From: Castanea sativa
Taxonomy: Eukaryota; Streptophyta; Magnoliopsida; Fagales; Fagaceae
NCBI RefSeq assembly: GCF_040712315.1
Contig: NC_134019.1
Location: 37,601,873 to 37,665,872, forward strand
Direction: 5' to 3'
Length of the DNA: 64,000 bases
The notes under the pieces: generated by a model
The model's input: the letters and a program-made list of their open reading frames with translations, nothing else
What the model was told of the DNA's origin: nothing
Database searches by the model: none
Translations under genes and position numbers: made by a program
Shown here: positions 30,610 to 45,049 of the stretch, piece by piece
Numbering within the stretch: position 1 is the first letter of the stretch
Layout of the letters: the number at the start of each line of letters is the position of its first letter

Positions 30610-31859
30610 AAGATATTTGTTTGCATTTTTAGACAATGTTTATTATGTTGAAAATATATATCTAATGCGTTAATTGCTTTACAACTTAGAAATATACAGA
30701 ACTTGATTTTTAGCTACAATAATTTTTTTTCTTCTAAATTAGAATTATTTTTTATGTTCTTTAAAATGAGTGGTATAATAGTAATTTTATTATAAAATAA
30801 TTCCATTCCATTCCTTCCAATGTCATTTCCAAACAATGTTGCTTACGCTCAATTTGTTTTGATGTAAAATATTTTTAGAAAAATATGTCTAATTTTACAA
30901 TGTTTGTTTTGTAGTAATATATTTGATAAAAAGTAAAATATTTTCAATTAATTAAATCAACCTAAGCATACTTATGTAAAATACGCTTAAAATTTTGGTA
31001 AAACAACATTTGCTCACTCTTTCACAACCCAATACTTATCACTCCCGCAATTGCTTTAGCACTTAAACTCTCGCTCTCAGATTGCTTTCCAAAAAACCCA
31101 ACCACCTCCGGTCCCCTGTCCGACCAATCTCCAGCTCCAAGGTCCAAGGCACCACCGGCCAGCTCTAGCTTCCACTGGCACCGCCTATCGCCGGCAAAAC
31201 CAGGTACTTTTCTGCCTTTTTAGATTAGATTTCTCCTTTTCTTTTCGTTTTTCTTCATCTCTAACCCATCTCTAGTTTTTCTTAGGTTCGATTTATACTC
31301 CTTGCTGGAAAAACACCTCAAAGTTTCAGGTATTATTTTTGATGAATGATAATTTTTACACATATTTGGTTTCTTATAATTTTTCATATGGGTTTTTCGG
31401 TGTTGATTTGGTAGCTTGAGATTTATTTATGTTTTTAATGATTTTGACATTGGTTGTTTGATATGAGTTAGGGTTTATGATTTTTAGATCTGGGTTTTTT
31501 TTTGGGGGTTTTATATATGTGTGGCATTATGATATTTTGTGATGAAATTATTGTATACTAGTTTATGATATATGTTTGAGATCCAAGATTCCTTGTTAGA
31601 ATTTTTTGTTTGTTGAGAAACCCATGTTAGAATTTGAAGTAGCATATCTGATATGAATTCAATGTTTAATTCCCTTAGAGGCCATGTTTGCACTTTGTTC
31701 CTTGGATTAAAGGCTGTTATTTATATTTTATACCAACCAAAGCATTAGCTAAAATAATCCAAAATAGGTCATATCAATCGGGTGGGTCTGAGTAAATCAA
31801 CTATGGGCTTCAGTGAAATTATAATTTTTAATAATTCTCCTTGTGAATCTGATATGCAG

Positions 31860-31934
31860 TTATTTAAATAATAACTATTTAACGGGAGGAATAGTAGCAC
31901 AGCTTGCAAATTTGACCAACTTGGAAATCTTGCA
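31860..31934 (+). pseudogene. Captured LRR exon 1 (receptor-kinase type)
   Basis: Preceded by GATATGCAG, a normal 3-prime splice site, and followed by GTATTG. The frame encodes one leucine-rich repeat: YLNNNYLTGGIVAQLANLTN, then LEIL. The plant LRR consensus is largely kept (LxxNxLxGxIPxxLxxLxxL), with Val in place of the usual Pro. Confidence 0.7.
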
Positions 31935-32078
31935 AGTATTGCTTCCCTCCCTCCCTCCCTGTGTGCGCGTGTGTGTGTGGTTGATAAGAACGTGGCTCAT
32001 CATTGTAAACCATATATTAGAATACTATCTTAGCTATATGTATGAGGTTCTGATTGTTGATTATTTTGGTACTCACAG

Positions 32079-32150
32079 TTACCTCTCCTGCAACAAAATT
32101 TCTGGAGCTGTACCAACTGGACTTGCTAATATTCCTAAATTGATCTACTT
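32079..32150 (+). pseudogene. Captured LRR exon 2 (exactly 72 bp)
   Basis: Bounded by ACTCACAG and GTGAGT, good splice signals. It encodes one 24-residue repeat: YLSCNKISGAVPTGLANIPK, then LIYL. Arrays of 72-bp exons, one per repeat, are typical of several plant LRR receptor-kinase genes, so the element appears to have captured genomic DNA with introns from such a gene. No kinase domain is present in the window. Confidence 0.75.
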
Positions 32151-32291
32151 GTGAGTTCTCTTTCAAAACTTTTATTTCTTTATTTGATTGGTTATTGTTA
32201 AGGAGTTGACTTTCATAGAGATGAGAGTATGAAGGACCTATTGCCCTTTTTGGTAGTAAAAACACATTGGTTGCCTGGGGCCCTGGTTGCT

Positions 32292-32294
<3 letters not shown>

Positions 32295-32325
<31 letters not shown>
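32295..32325. repeat. (CT)n microsatellite
   Basis: CT dinucleotide run inside the 3.2-kb element, 3-prime of the captured LRR exons. Confidence 0.9.
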
Positions 32326-32327
<2 letters not shown>

Positions 32328-34383
32328 GGAAATGGTTAGGTTGTTTAAGAGATTAGATTGGATTAATTAGTGTTTTTCTAATTTGATTAACTTGACCCTG
32401 TACCTATGTATAAGGTTATATATACTTCTTATAAATGAAAAAAAAATAGCTGAATCTTTTTATCTTTAAATTTGATTTTGCATTTGTTATTGCTGCCTTG
32501 CTGGTGATGCATCATTTTAGCCGGAATTAACCTTTTGACATAATGTTCTTATGATTTATATAAATGTTGTTTTACGTTTTGTAATATTCAGTTTGTTATT
32601 ATTCTCACCTGCTTGCTATTGGCAACCAAGACAATGTATTATCAGACAAGAATGATAATAATTAAGTTTAATGAGAATGTCTACCACACTTCACAGTTTG
32701 TTCAGAATTATCCACACTAATCTTCCTAACTTTGTGTCTTGTTTGTTGCCTTCATTAGGATATATGTGTTTTAAACTAACCTGATCAGACATTATGAGCT
32801 AAATGGGATTTAAGGTCTCCCATTGAGCTCTCCCAAGTTAAAGAAGCTAATGTTGACAAATATTCGATCACCCCTAGTCAAATTATCACCCTCTTCTTCT
32901 TCTTTTTTTCTTAAAGTAAAAATCCACCAAAGTACTAATCCCTCTATTTCCTTGTAGCAGGGTTTTTTGGGCACCCAAAATGTGACTTCAGTAGATGAGC
33001 ATGGAGAATATCCTGACTTTGAAAGACCTTCTAAATCTGAATAGGGTCAGAGCATAAGAAGAAGTTATGGTAGCCAGAGATTCAAACCAAGGAATAGGGG
33101 AACTGAGCATGAGTGGGAGATTCCGAAGGATTACTTATGATCTTCAGGGTTTACCTGTTGGCTCCCATGTAGACACATGTACATCCTTGTTGCTGTCTTT
33201 CCTCAGTTGTCATGCCATTCATTTTTACCCTTCTGTTTGGATAGCTTAAAGTGCTTTCACATTTATGGGTTGGAAGCTGGTGGACATTTGAGGGTCCTGA
33301 GTTTACAATGTTTTGCTGGATTCGTTTGGTTAGCTAAGATAGCATTGATATAATATAATAACAATGTGATAAACGAGACAAATTGGGTTCTTTGGCTTGT
33401 TGAATAGGTAATGATACTTTTTTTTTTTCTTTTTTATCTGAATGTAGTAGATATTTCTTTAAATAGGCCAATAGCACAACGAAGATACATCGCACTAAAC
33501 TTGAGTAGTAGATATTTCATTTTGTTGAATATTTGTAACTACATTATTTTTGGAATAATGTTTTTGAAAGGTTAATTAGTGATATGCTTAGTACAATTGT
33601 GTGCTTGTCTCCTTGTTTTGATCAATTGCTTATTGCACAAAATTCTGTGCACTAGCTAATTACACACTTTCTCTGCATAGCTTTCTATAACAAAAGAAGT
33701 TTACAAGATGATTTACAAGTTTCAGCTAAAGTTCAAAGAAGTGGTACTATAAGTAGATTAACCTTTTTAATCATTGGTGATATCTCAGTTCCCTTAAACA
33801 ATCATGATCAATGTATATTATTATTTTGAACTTGTATAAGTAGATTCAACCTTTTAGCCATTCGCTTGTTTCTATGTATTTTTTAGAAGTTAATAAAAAA
33901 AATGTTTATCATTTTTTTTTTTTCATTTTACGTTGTGCCAAACATTGAAAAATATTTTACACAACATTTTCATGTAAACTGCCAAACACTGTAAAATGAA
34001 AATATTTTTCTGCAAATATTTTACATGTAAAATGTTTTACCTTTGCAAATATTTTATATCGAAACAAACAAAGCGTTATTTTAAAACATCCAAACAATAT
34101 TTTTTTTAATTCAATTCTGTTGCATTCCATTCATTTCCCTACTAAATTCATTCTATTCCATTTCATTCATTTAATAACCATTTCATTCTATTCTATTACA
34201 TTCCCTTATGAACTCTCAAAGGGAGCCTTATAACAAAAACCTTTAGTAGCATTTTTTCTAGCTGTTGCTAAAAAAAAAGCTGTTATAAATTATTCAGCCA
34301 AAAAAAAAATGCTGAATTTATATTAAAAAAAAGAAAAAACACATTAAAAATGTGTGCCATATTTCACGGAGATCGACTTTTGT

Positions 34384-34725
34384 TCATGGAATGAATGAAG
34401 CCGATAAAGCCACAGCTATCATCGAAATGAACCCCAGAAAAGTTGCAACAGATCCTATCCAGCTCAAAATGCTGGCAAGCCTTGGGTTCGTACTGCGTAT
34501 CCGGATAGAATCCGACAAACAAACGAGAGCCACTGAGGTAAAACCCAATGAAGCAACTCGTAAGATCCTGGCTCTAACAGATGGCCCGGTGATTTTGAGG
34601 GACTGGACAATAGCAGATGTTTGGTAATTGTATGGAAGTAGCATCTCTGCCATTCGTCCAATACGCCCTCCTCCACCGTTTCTTTCTTCCCCGGCTCTAC
34701 CTTCCGAAACCTTCACATGAGACAT
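34384..34725 (-). CDS. Hypothetical small membrane protein, 113 residues
   Basis: An uninterrupted ATG-to-TGA frame with host-like codon use in otherwise AT-rich DNA. The first ~45 residues are hydrophilic and Gly/Arg-rich (EERNGGGGRIGRMAE). Two hydrophobic segments follow: about 56-76 (ILRVASLGFTSVALVCLSDS) and about 88-110 (LSWIGSVATFLGFISMIAVA), ending SASFIP, so two membrane passes are plausible. A TATATAAAA-like stretch occurs about 35-45 bp upstream, but the region is AT-rich. I do not recognise the family. It may be a real single-exon gene, a retrocopy, or a captured exon, since the Harbinger element ends only 156 bp away. Confidence 0.5.
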   Translation of the reverse strand: MSHVKVSEGRAGEERNGGGGRIGRMAEMLLPYNYQTSAIVQSLKITGPSVRARILRVASLGFTSVALVCLSDSIRIRSTNPRLASILSWIGSVATFLGFISMIAVALSASFIP

Positions 34726-35309
34726 TTATGTTATCATTTAAATAATATTTAACTAGCATTTTATATAATAATTAAAAAAATTCAATTCTTTTTAATTTTT
34801 AATTTTTTTTTTGAGAAAATGATAAGTTACAACAAATTATACTACAAACTGATGTTGTGATAGATGTAATCAATGACATGAGGCTTACAAAAATATTATA
34901 GATATTATAAAATTTACAACATAAGAATTACAAAAATATATCATCAATCACAAAAATTCATTCAAAAATACATTCAATAGTTTGTTAAAGTTCACCTATC
35001 ATATTCATTGTCACATCAAATATAAAAGTTATGTAGACCACCGCACACTCTTAGTACAGTGATTACTCTATAAGTATAAGTGTTTGTGGGGTGCGAGGGA
35101 CAAAGGTAAGACCTATTTATTTATATTTGTCTTATCTCTATTTTTAGCATTACTTAATTCTTTAGGTCTTGTAAATAGTGAAAAAAAAAATGTAAACTAA
35201 TTTTTTTAAATGTCTCCAAAAACTATTTGTTAAAAAAAAAAAAAACAATTTTCCTCCAAATTTGGGGCCCTAGGCAATGGCCCAATTAGCCTAGGCCGGG
35301 CTGGCCCTG
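34726..35309. other. Intergenic DNA, nothing recognised
   Basis: AT-rich. The right end (about 35,255-35,309) contains a GC-rich GGGGCCC...CCGGGCTGGCCCTG stretch that abuts the truncated decarboxylase exon and may be the end of another element. Confidence 0.4.
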
Positions 35310-35667
<358 letters not shown>

Positions 35668-36045
35668 CGACGCAGAAGATTGCCTGAGAACTGTTTGATA
35701 ATTGGTCTCAAAAAGAACTAGGGTCTTCTATAGAAAAAAGGTAAGAGAGTTTAAAAATGGACAAGGATTTTAAAGTGACATGTGTCCAGCGCACATGACC
35801 CACCTGACCATGTTTGTCTCTGTGGGTTGCTTCAATTGGTTACTGGACCATAAATTTGCTTAAGGGTGGTTCAAATTGGCTTCTTGGATTGTCGTCAATG
35901 GGGTTTTTGTGTGTTGATGGTTGCTAGGTGGTTCGATGTGGTGTGTTGCTTTATCGACACCAATGAGTTTTGTGGAAGGCTGTGTTTGGTATGGCTGTGT
36001 TTTATATGAGCCTGACATGATGCATTAATTATTCTACCCGCTCAG

Positions 36046-36173
36046 GATAATGATAACAAGCATGAGTCTGCCAAAAATGCAGCCTCAACCAAGAAGGCTG
36101 ACTCAGACTTTAGAAGAGGAAGATCAGGATAATCCACAAAAAGAGAAAGGCGCGTCAAAACAAGAAGAAAAAG
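36046..36173 (+). pseudogene. Exon-like piece captured in the Helitron
   Basis: A 128-bp block bounded by a pyrimidine tract plus CTCAG and by a GTATAT donor. The frame starting GAT reads DNDNKHESAKNAASTKKADS, then DFRRGRSG and a stop, then continues Lys/Arg-rich. Composition suggests a charged linker of a nuclear protein. The parent gene is not recognised. Confidence 0.45.
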
Positions 36174-37240
36174 GTATATATATTACATTATATTCTTTTC
36201 ACTGTAGATGTATGTGCCACATTCATGAACTGAGGTAGCGGGAAATATGTTTAACAGTAGATGGAAATCATGGAACGAATGGTCAGTAAAATAACAACTA
36301 TGCTCTGTTTGGATGTTAGGGAAAGGAGGGGAGTAGAGTAGAGGGAGGGAGAGTAATTAAATTACATTGTTTGAAAAAATTTTAATGAAGGAGGGGGAGA
36401 GATTTAGAGGGGTTTGGAAGGGCTTTAACTCCTTCTAACCCCTCATCTTTAATTTTCCAAATTGGAGAGATTTAGAGAGAGAAGAGAGTACATAAATTAT
36501 TGACCAAATAAATTATCTAATTTACTCTTATTATATTAACAAAATTACAATGTTTTATAACGTAAAAAAAAAAAAATTTGTAACCCACAAAATTCTCTCG
36601 AGCTCTCTCAACTCACGCTGGCTCTATCTCTCACAACTTCTTCACTCTTGGACGGTCCTTCACTCTTCTCTCTCATCCTAGCATTCTCCTTCACTCTTCT
36701 CTCTCATCCTAGCATTCTCTCACAAAGGTAAACTCTGTTTTAATTTCTGTTTCATGGGTTTCTTTTGAGTTGGATCAAATAACTATATTCTTAAAATTGT
36801 GATTTTATAGGGTAATTTCTTATTAATTGTGATTTTATGGGGTAATAACATGTTATTTGTGGGCGGGTTTCGGATCTGAGGGCTTTTTTGCATAAATTTT
36901 AGAGTTTCAAAGTATTGCTCATAACGTGTTTGATAAAGTGTTTGAGTGAGTCTAGATTGTGAATTTGCATAAATTTGTATATTGTAGCTATATATGGATT
37001 TGTGTTTCTTGTTTATTTTTATCTAAACACTTGCAATCCTTTTAGTTCGTGATATATGGATGAACTATGGTTAAATCTAGGCTTTGTGATTGTTTATTCT
37101 GTGTAAGTTTGATTTTATGATCAGGTTTTTTATTATTGGTTTGTGTTTGTGATTTTTAGAACATTTATTTTAATTTGGGTCTGTTTGGTAAGAGTATTTA
37201 AATATAGTTTCTTGTTTTACATTCCATAAAATGGTAAGAG

Positions 37241-37460
37241 ACTCTTCTATTTTTTGGATGAAGATTAATTTAGAGCATTTATTCTAATTTGGGATTACTA
37301 CATTTTCCAATCACAAAAAAAACTAGAAGTGTGATGAAAAATTATTTCACGACACACAATACTTATTACACTCCTAGATTTTTTTGGTGATTAGAAAATA
37401 TAGCAATCCCAAATTATAATAAATGCTCTAAATTAACTCTCACCCAAAAAATAGAAGAGC
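37241..37460. mobile_element. Palindromic MITE (~220 bp)
   Basis: The two halves are near-perfect reverse complements over about 100 bp each, sharing TTAATTTAGAGCATTTAT and TTTGGGATT blocks. Ends read CTCTTCTATTTTTTGG and its complement. It lies just inside the Helitron 3-prime end. Confidence 0.75.
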
Positions 37461-37497
37461 TTCTGAGCACGTGCATGAGCGCGTGCTCAAAGGCTAG

Positions 37498-38811
37498 TAG
37501 ATAGTTAAGGGTCTGTTTGGTAAGAGTATTTAAATATAGTTTTTTGTTTTGCATTCCATAAAATGATGAGTCCCACACTTGAATTTATTGTTTGGCTAAT
37601 ATTTTCTAAATACAGTTTTCAAAAAACACTATCCTATTTTCCTAGAACTGAATTTTGAAAACGGCTAAAGGGGTGTTTTCAGGATACAAAGAATGTTTTT
37701 AATGACATAGTTGTAAATAAATTGAAAACAATGGACCCCACATATTTGTCCAAACTCTTTTATCTCTTAAATTAAGGAGCTAATCTTTATCACAAAAAGA
37801 ATTCCCACATAAAATTTGAAACTTATCATTAAAAAAAAAAAAGTACATGATGAACTCTATTCCTTTATCATTATCCACAAAATAAGAGTAATCTAAAGAT
37901 TCTATACGTTACTTTTTTGTAAATATTTTTTTTTAAATCTCAAAAATAGAAATGGTCTTCCAAACAATTATTTTTTATTTTTAGTATTTTGAAAAAATTT
38001 CTTCAAAGTGGGAGCCAAACATGTATGATATAAAAATCATTATCTGAAAACTAGTTTCAAGTTCAATTTTTTGAAAATTGTTTTTATATTGTTTTGAAAA
38101 CAAAAACAAAAATCCTCCTACCAATCAGGCCATAAGCTTTTTAATAGCTAGACAAAACTACCCTTCTCTAATTCTCAATTGCACAATTTGAGTCCAATAT
38201 CAAATTATCTCAGAAAGTCCAAAATCAAAAGACAAAACTTATATACAATACATTAAGTACTGTTCCTTAGATTCATCTCTTAAAATTTTGCCATGTGGTT
38301 ACTTAAATTAAAAAATACACTTCCATTGAAGAGAAAAAAGCCACATGGCGGAATCTTAAAAGAGGAACCTAAGAAACAACACCAAATAATGTACCTAAGT
38401 CTTGCTCAAAATCAAAACATCATCATCTTCTATTCTTGTTATCTGCACTGATGGGGTGTATCTATCTGAACATAATACATTACATATCTACAAACTCTAC
38501 GAGAAAGACTTGAATTGTGACGAAAATTGGAAGACATGTTTTATATCTGATAAAAGTTTGGATCAATGTTGTCAAAAAAAAAAAAATTGTTTGGATCAAT
38601 ATTACCAAAAAAAAAAAAAAAAAAGTTTGGATCAAAAAGTGCTTCAGTTCAGTATTGGACCCATACGTCTCAAATTTCGGCTCCAGTGGAAGTGTTTTTT
38701 AGTGCTCTAAATCCAAGCGCATCCTTTTATATATCTATCTCTTTTTGGGTTCGGCCTTGATGTACACGGGCTAGGCCTTTAATTGGTTTAGATACATTGG
38801 GCCATTGGGGT

Positions 38812-38848
<37 letters not shown>

Positions 38849-39117
38849 GTATATATATAACACAAAAACAAAAAGGAACATTTCCAAAAAACAAAAAACA
38901 AAAAAGGAATAAGAGACTTTTATTAAAATGGTTTAAATTGTTTTATATACTTTTATTCAATATTGCTAATATTCAAATTAATATATTTTGTTATTTATAC
39001 TTTAATTAGTTCGATATCATCAGTTCATCACAATTCAAACCTTGATGGAACTCTGGTTGACCACAAAACCTTGAGTTTCTCAAATTTTGATAATTTAAGA
39101 TTGTTTGATTTTTAAAG

Positions 39118-39121
<4 letters not shown>
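37498..39121. repeat. Triplicated intergenic segment X, copy 2
   Basis: Direct homologue of 21,911-23,284 and 45,620-46,870. It includes the compound (CT)n(TA)n microsatellite at about 38,811-38,860 and a TA run at 39,122-39,153 at its join with segment Y. No gene. Confidence 0.85.
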
Positions 39122-39149
<28 letters not shown>

Positions 39150-39160
<11 letters not shown>

Positions 39161-39457
39161 ATAGTGGTATATCGGTAACTTAAAAACATAATACTTTAAA
39201 AAAAATGTTACTTATATAATAAAAGCGTAATAGAAAGTTAAACACGTTATAATTTCAACTTTTTATCTAACCAAACAACGGAAAATGATATACATTTAAC
39301 GTCCTTACGTCCTTCAACTTTTTATCTCATCTACCAAACAAACGTGAGGAAAAATAAAAATCTTTTCATTTGGAGTTCTTTCTAGGATCTAAAGAATCCA
39401 TTGACCCAATATAATTGGTTGCTTTCATTTTCTTTTTTTGGGTAAAGATTTGCTACC
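39150..39457. repeat. Triplicated intergenic segment Y, copy 2 (truncated)
   Basis: Homologous to 27,785-28,115 and 48,850-49,165. It stops about 17 bp into the palindromic MITE (at GGTAAAGATTTGCTACC), where a poly-A tract joins it to intron 6 of the decarboxylase pseudogene. This is the unit 2 / unit 3 junction. Confidence 0.85.
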
Positions 39458-39488
39458 AAAAAAAAAAAAAAGGATATGAAGAAAATTA

Positions 39489-39668
<180 letters not shown>

Positions 39669-40043
39669 TCAATTGTGATGAAAAGGCACAACAATGTAAT
39701 GTGTGAACAGCAATGGTGATTAGAGAAATATTTATCATTTAAGTCCAAAATGAGCAAAAATACAAGTGCATTGTTATGTAGTAGCATAGATGAGCACCAG
39801 CAATTTAGATTTTTTAACAGATTGGTACTACGCTGTTATATAGGTATGAAATATGGGAAAACGGCCACTAACTACTACAATATTTGACCAACAAGTAACA
39901 ACAGAATGTTGAACAATGTTTTTCAAGTACTAGATTGAAAAAATTTGATAATATGCTTTAAAAAGCTGATTAGATAATTTAGATGTCCATTATCTTCAAT
40001 TCACATAAATATAATTGTCTGCCAGAGAAGTTGGCCATAGTCA

Positions 40044-40256
<213 letters not shown>

Positions 40257-40683
40257 TTAAAAAGATCCAGTGAACCTTCATATTGATCAAAGTAAGAACA
40301 TTGCTAATTCTCTTAATAACTATATCCCCCACTAGGAAGCGAAGCCTTTATTACCTTTTTTCATCCATTTTAATCATACGCTAAGACTATAAATTAGTCA
40401 AAAAACTTATTTACAATGAAACCCTACAAATTTCTCAAATATGTTAACGATATTGTAATTCTCAAACATAAAATCAAACTATACAAAAAGAGAATTTCTT
40501 GTAGAGGGTTGGGGGATGTCGCTTTAAATATCATAAAGTATCAGAAGACTAGGTGAGTCATGTATCTTTTTAGGCTTGGAGTATATATTAGACTGACATT
40601 GGAAATGAATACTTACTGCATTCCATTAAATACTTATGGCCACTAGATTTGAGTAAAAAACGGAGCCACTACAATATGCAGTA

Positions 40684-40742
40684 TGCGTTTGAATACCGCT
40701 TATTTTGCTGAAAACTGAAAATAATAAAAAAATAATTTCTGA
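40684..40742. mobile_element. Truncated Tourist-like MITE in pseudogene intron
   Basis: Contains CTTATTTTGCTGAAAACTGA as at the left end of the 1,873 element. It replaces several hundred bp present in the corresponding intron of the intact gene (about 16,680-17,095), so an insertion/deletion event happened here. Confidence 0.5.
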
Positions 40743-40980
40743 CTAAGATTGGACTTCCATATAAATCAAGAAATTGAAGTAAGGCACAGTAGATCATGAA
40801 GACCATGGTAAAATGAAAATCCTTTTTCCTTCAAATCCTACATGTGCTCTCCATTTTTTTGGAAATGTAATAACCTAATTTGCACTTATCATTCTAAGAT
40901 CAAGTTTAAGGATAAAAATTAAAATTAGCAGCCCACACTTGACACAAGTGCATGGTGCAAGCAATGCTATCCATGTATCA

Positions 40981-41181
<201 letters not shown>

Positions 41182-41619
41182 TCAGATTTCATCAATGTAG
41201 TTGACCATAAGAACCGCAGCATCCCTGAATATGTCCACCTGTAAATATAAAAAATCAGAGCTTTTTCATAAATAAATACACGTTTCACTTTTTTCATAAA
41301 GTCAGAGAAAATAACTAAATGCATACCATGGCAATTTGAATGAACAATAAATAAATTTATTTAAAAAAAAAAAAAAAACCTAATTCAAACAGAGAATGAA
41401 ACCAAGATCAACATCAGTGTAAATGGCAAGATAACAAGACAGCAAATGAAGAGGAGAAGAATATTTCTACACTCTACAGCAATAGCCAATGGCTTGAGAA
41501 GCAGCATCAAACAACTAGTTGCTCAAATAACAAAACTTATTTTTTTTAAATCTTGAGTTTTCGCCATGTGAACAGTGATATGTAATAGCTATCATACACT
41601 GTAAAAAATGTAATAACTA

Positions 41620-41871
<252 letters not shown>

Positions 41872-42662
41872 CTAAGAAAAGAGAAAGACACATTAGCATA
41901 ATAAGCAGAGCAACCTAACAATACAGATAAATAAGGTGGTGGGGCCAAGCTAATAGTGTAGAAATGGGGGCGCCTTGGTGCTAAGGTAGTTCAGAGTGTG
42001 TGATGCAATGTGGCAGTAGAGATAGGCATAACAATGGAGGTGGTATGATAACAGTAGCGCTGAAAAAGTGGAAATGGTGATTAGCAGGCGTAGGTTGACA
42101 ATAGTTTGGTCAAGGTTTCACAAACCAAACCTGTCAAAGGTGTAGTGCATTCGAAGACCACAAACCAAAAGCAATTGTACAATTTTATTTCCTTGAGTAT
42201 GGGGGCGTCACACAAGGTCCCAGAAATATTGATTAAGTTCCATTTAGATTAACATAATAGCCAAAAAAGATTGAATCAATTATGTTTTCATGTCTTCTAA
42301 TAAATCTATTGCTTATCAGTTTCAATTCAAACAAAAAAAACAACGATGTTTGTTTTTGAAGACAGATAACTACTGGGGAAACAAGAGTGAATTTTGAAAA
42401 AAAAACCTTGCTCCTACGGTATACATGATTTAAACTTTGAAACTAATGAACAGTGGAATAATTTCAAATTAGATACATCAAGTACCATCCTATTAGAGAT
42501 TGTTATCTCAAGAAAAACAGTTGAATAAGGGCTGATGCAGATTGTTTAAAAATTTAAAGTGTTCTCAAGTTACAAAACCCCATTTATCATCAAGAATGAT
42601 TTCAGTCAATTGGCAAAAAAATTTAAGCAGTCAATTTAAATTCGGTAAAAACTGTTCTCTTA

Positions 42663-43894
<1,232 letters not shown>

Positions 43895-44146
43895 TCAAAC
43901 ACCAAAACATAAGACTACAGAAACAATGACACAAGAACAACACCAAATCACACTGAAACTAACACCATTACCAGTCAAATACTTATAGTATCAACAACAT
44001 TCAAATATTAATAACTGTAACACTGCCTAAGGTATAATGCATTTCATTTTATACTATAAAAATGTGGTACAACATAAAGGAAAGGAAAACAAAGCAGAGC
44101 CAGAAGCATAATCAGAAATAAACACAAATGGGTGTAGATGACTTTA

Positions 44147-45021
<875 letters not shown>

Positions 45022-45049
45022 TCTTTTCTAGAAAAAAGGAACAGAGTTT

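Larger units (their letters stand above)
30846..34075. mobile_element. 3.2-kb TIR element (TTA target duplication) carrying LRR exons
   Basis: Flanked by TTA (30,843-30,845 and 34,076-34,078). The ends are inverted: CGCTCAATTTGTTTTGATGT on the left, CGCTTTGTTTGTTTCGATAT reverse-complemented on the right, each running on into TAAAATATTTT-rich sequence. It belongs to the same family as 42,663-43,637. It is inserted in the Harbinger element. The interior holds leader-like sequence with a GT at about 31,204, two LRR exons (31,860-31,934; 32,079-32,150) and other possible exon pieces (about 32,960-33,250). No transposase seen. The superfamily is uncertain: the TTA duplication suggests PIF/Harbinger, the CACT-like start of its relative suggests CACTA. 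Confidence 0.7.
28944..34227. mobile_element. PIF/Harbinger element with nested insertion
   Basis: The left end GGCTCTGTTTGGGAGGAGGG and the reverse complement of the right end (GGCTCCCTTTGAGAG..AGGGAATG) form an imperfect inverted repeat extending about 40 bp, with GGAATG/AATAGAATG blocks on both sides. The flanks are TTT and TTA, an imperfect match to the TTA/TAA target of this superfamily. A transposase N-terminal remnant lies at 30,343-30,609. The catalytic region is missing. A 3.2-kb element (30,846-34,075) is nested near its right end. About 2.05 kb of outer element remains. Confidence 0.7.
36000..37497 (+). mobile_element. Probable Helitron (3-prime terminus clear, 5-prime end approximate)
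   Basis: The right end has the full Helitron signature: a 10-bp stem GAGCACGTGC (37,465-37,474), loop ATGA, GCGCGTGCTC (37,479-37,488; one G-T pair), then AAAGG and CTAG ending at 37,497, followed by T. Homologous units 1 and 3 lack it and read straight into the TAGATAGTTAAGGG flank, so the insertion point is independently supported. The 5-prime TC end is not resolved and is placed where homology to the gene flank stops. It contains an exon-like piece (36,046-36,173), the left end of another TIR element (about 36,303) and a palindromic MITE. No Rep/helicase domain is visible. Confidence 0.6.
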
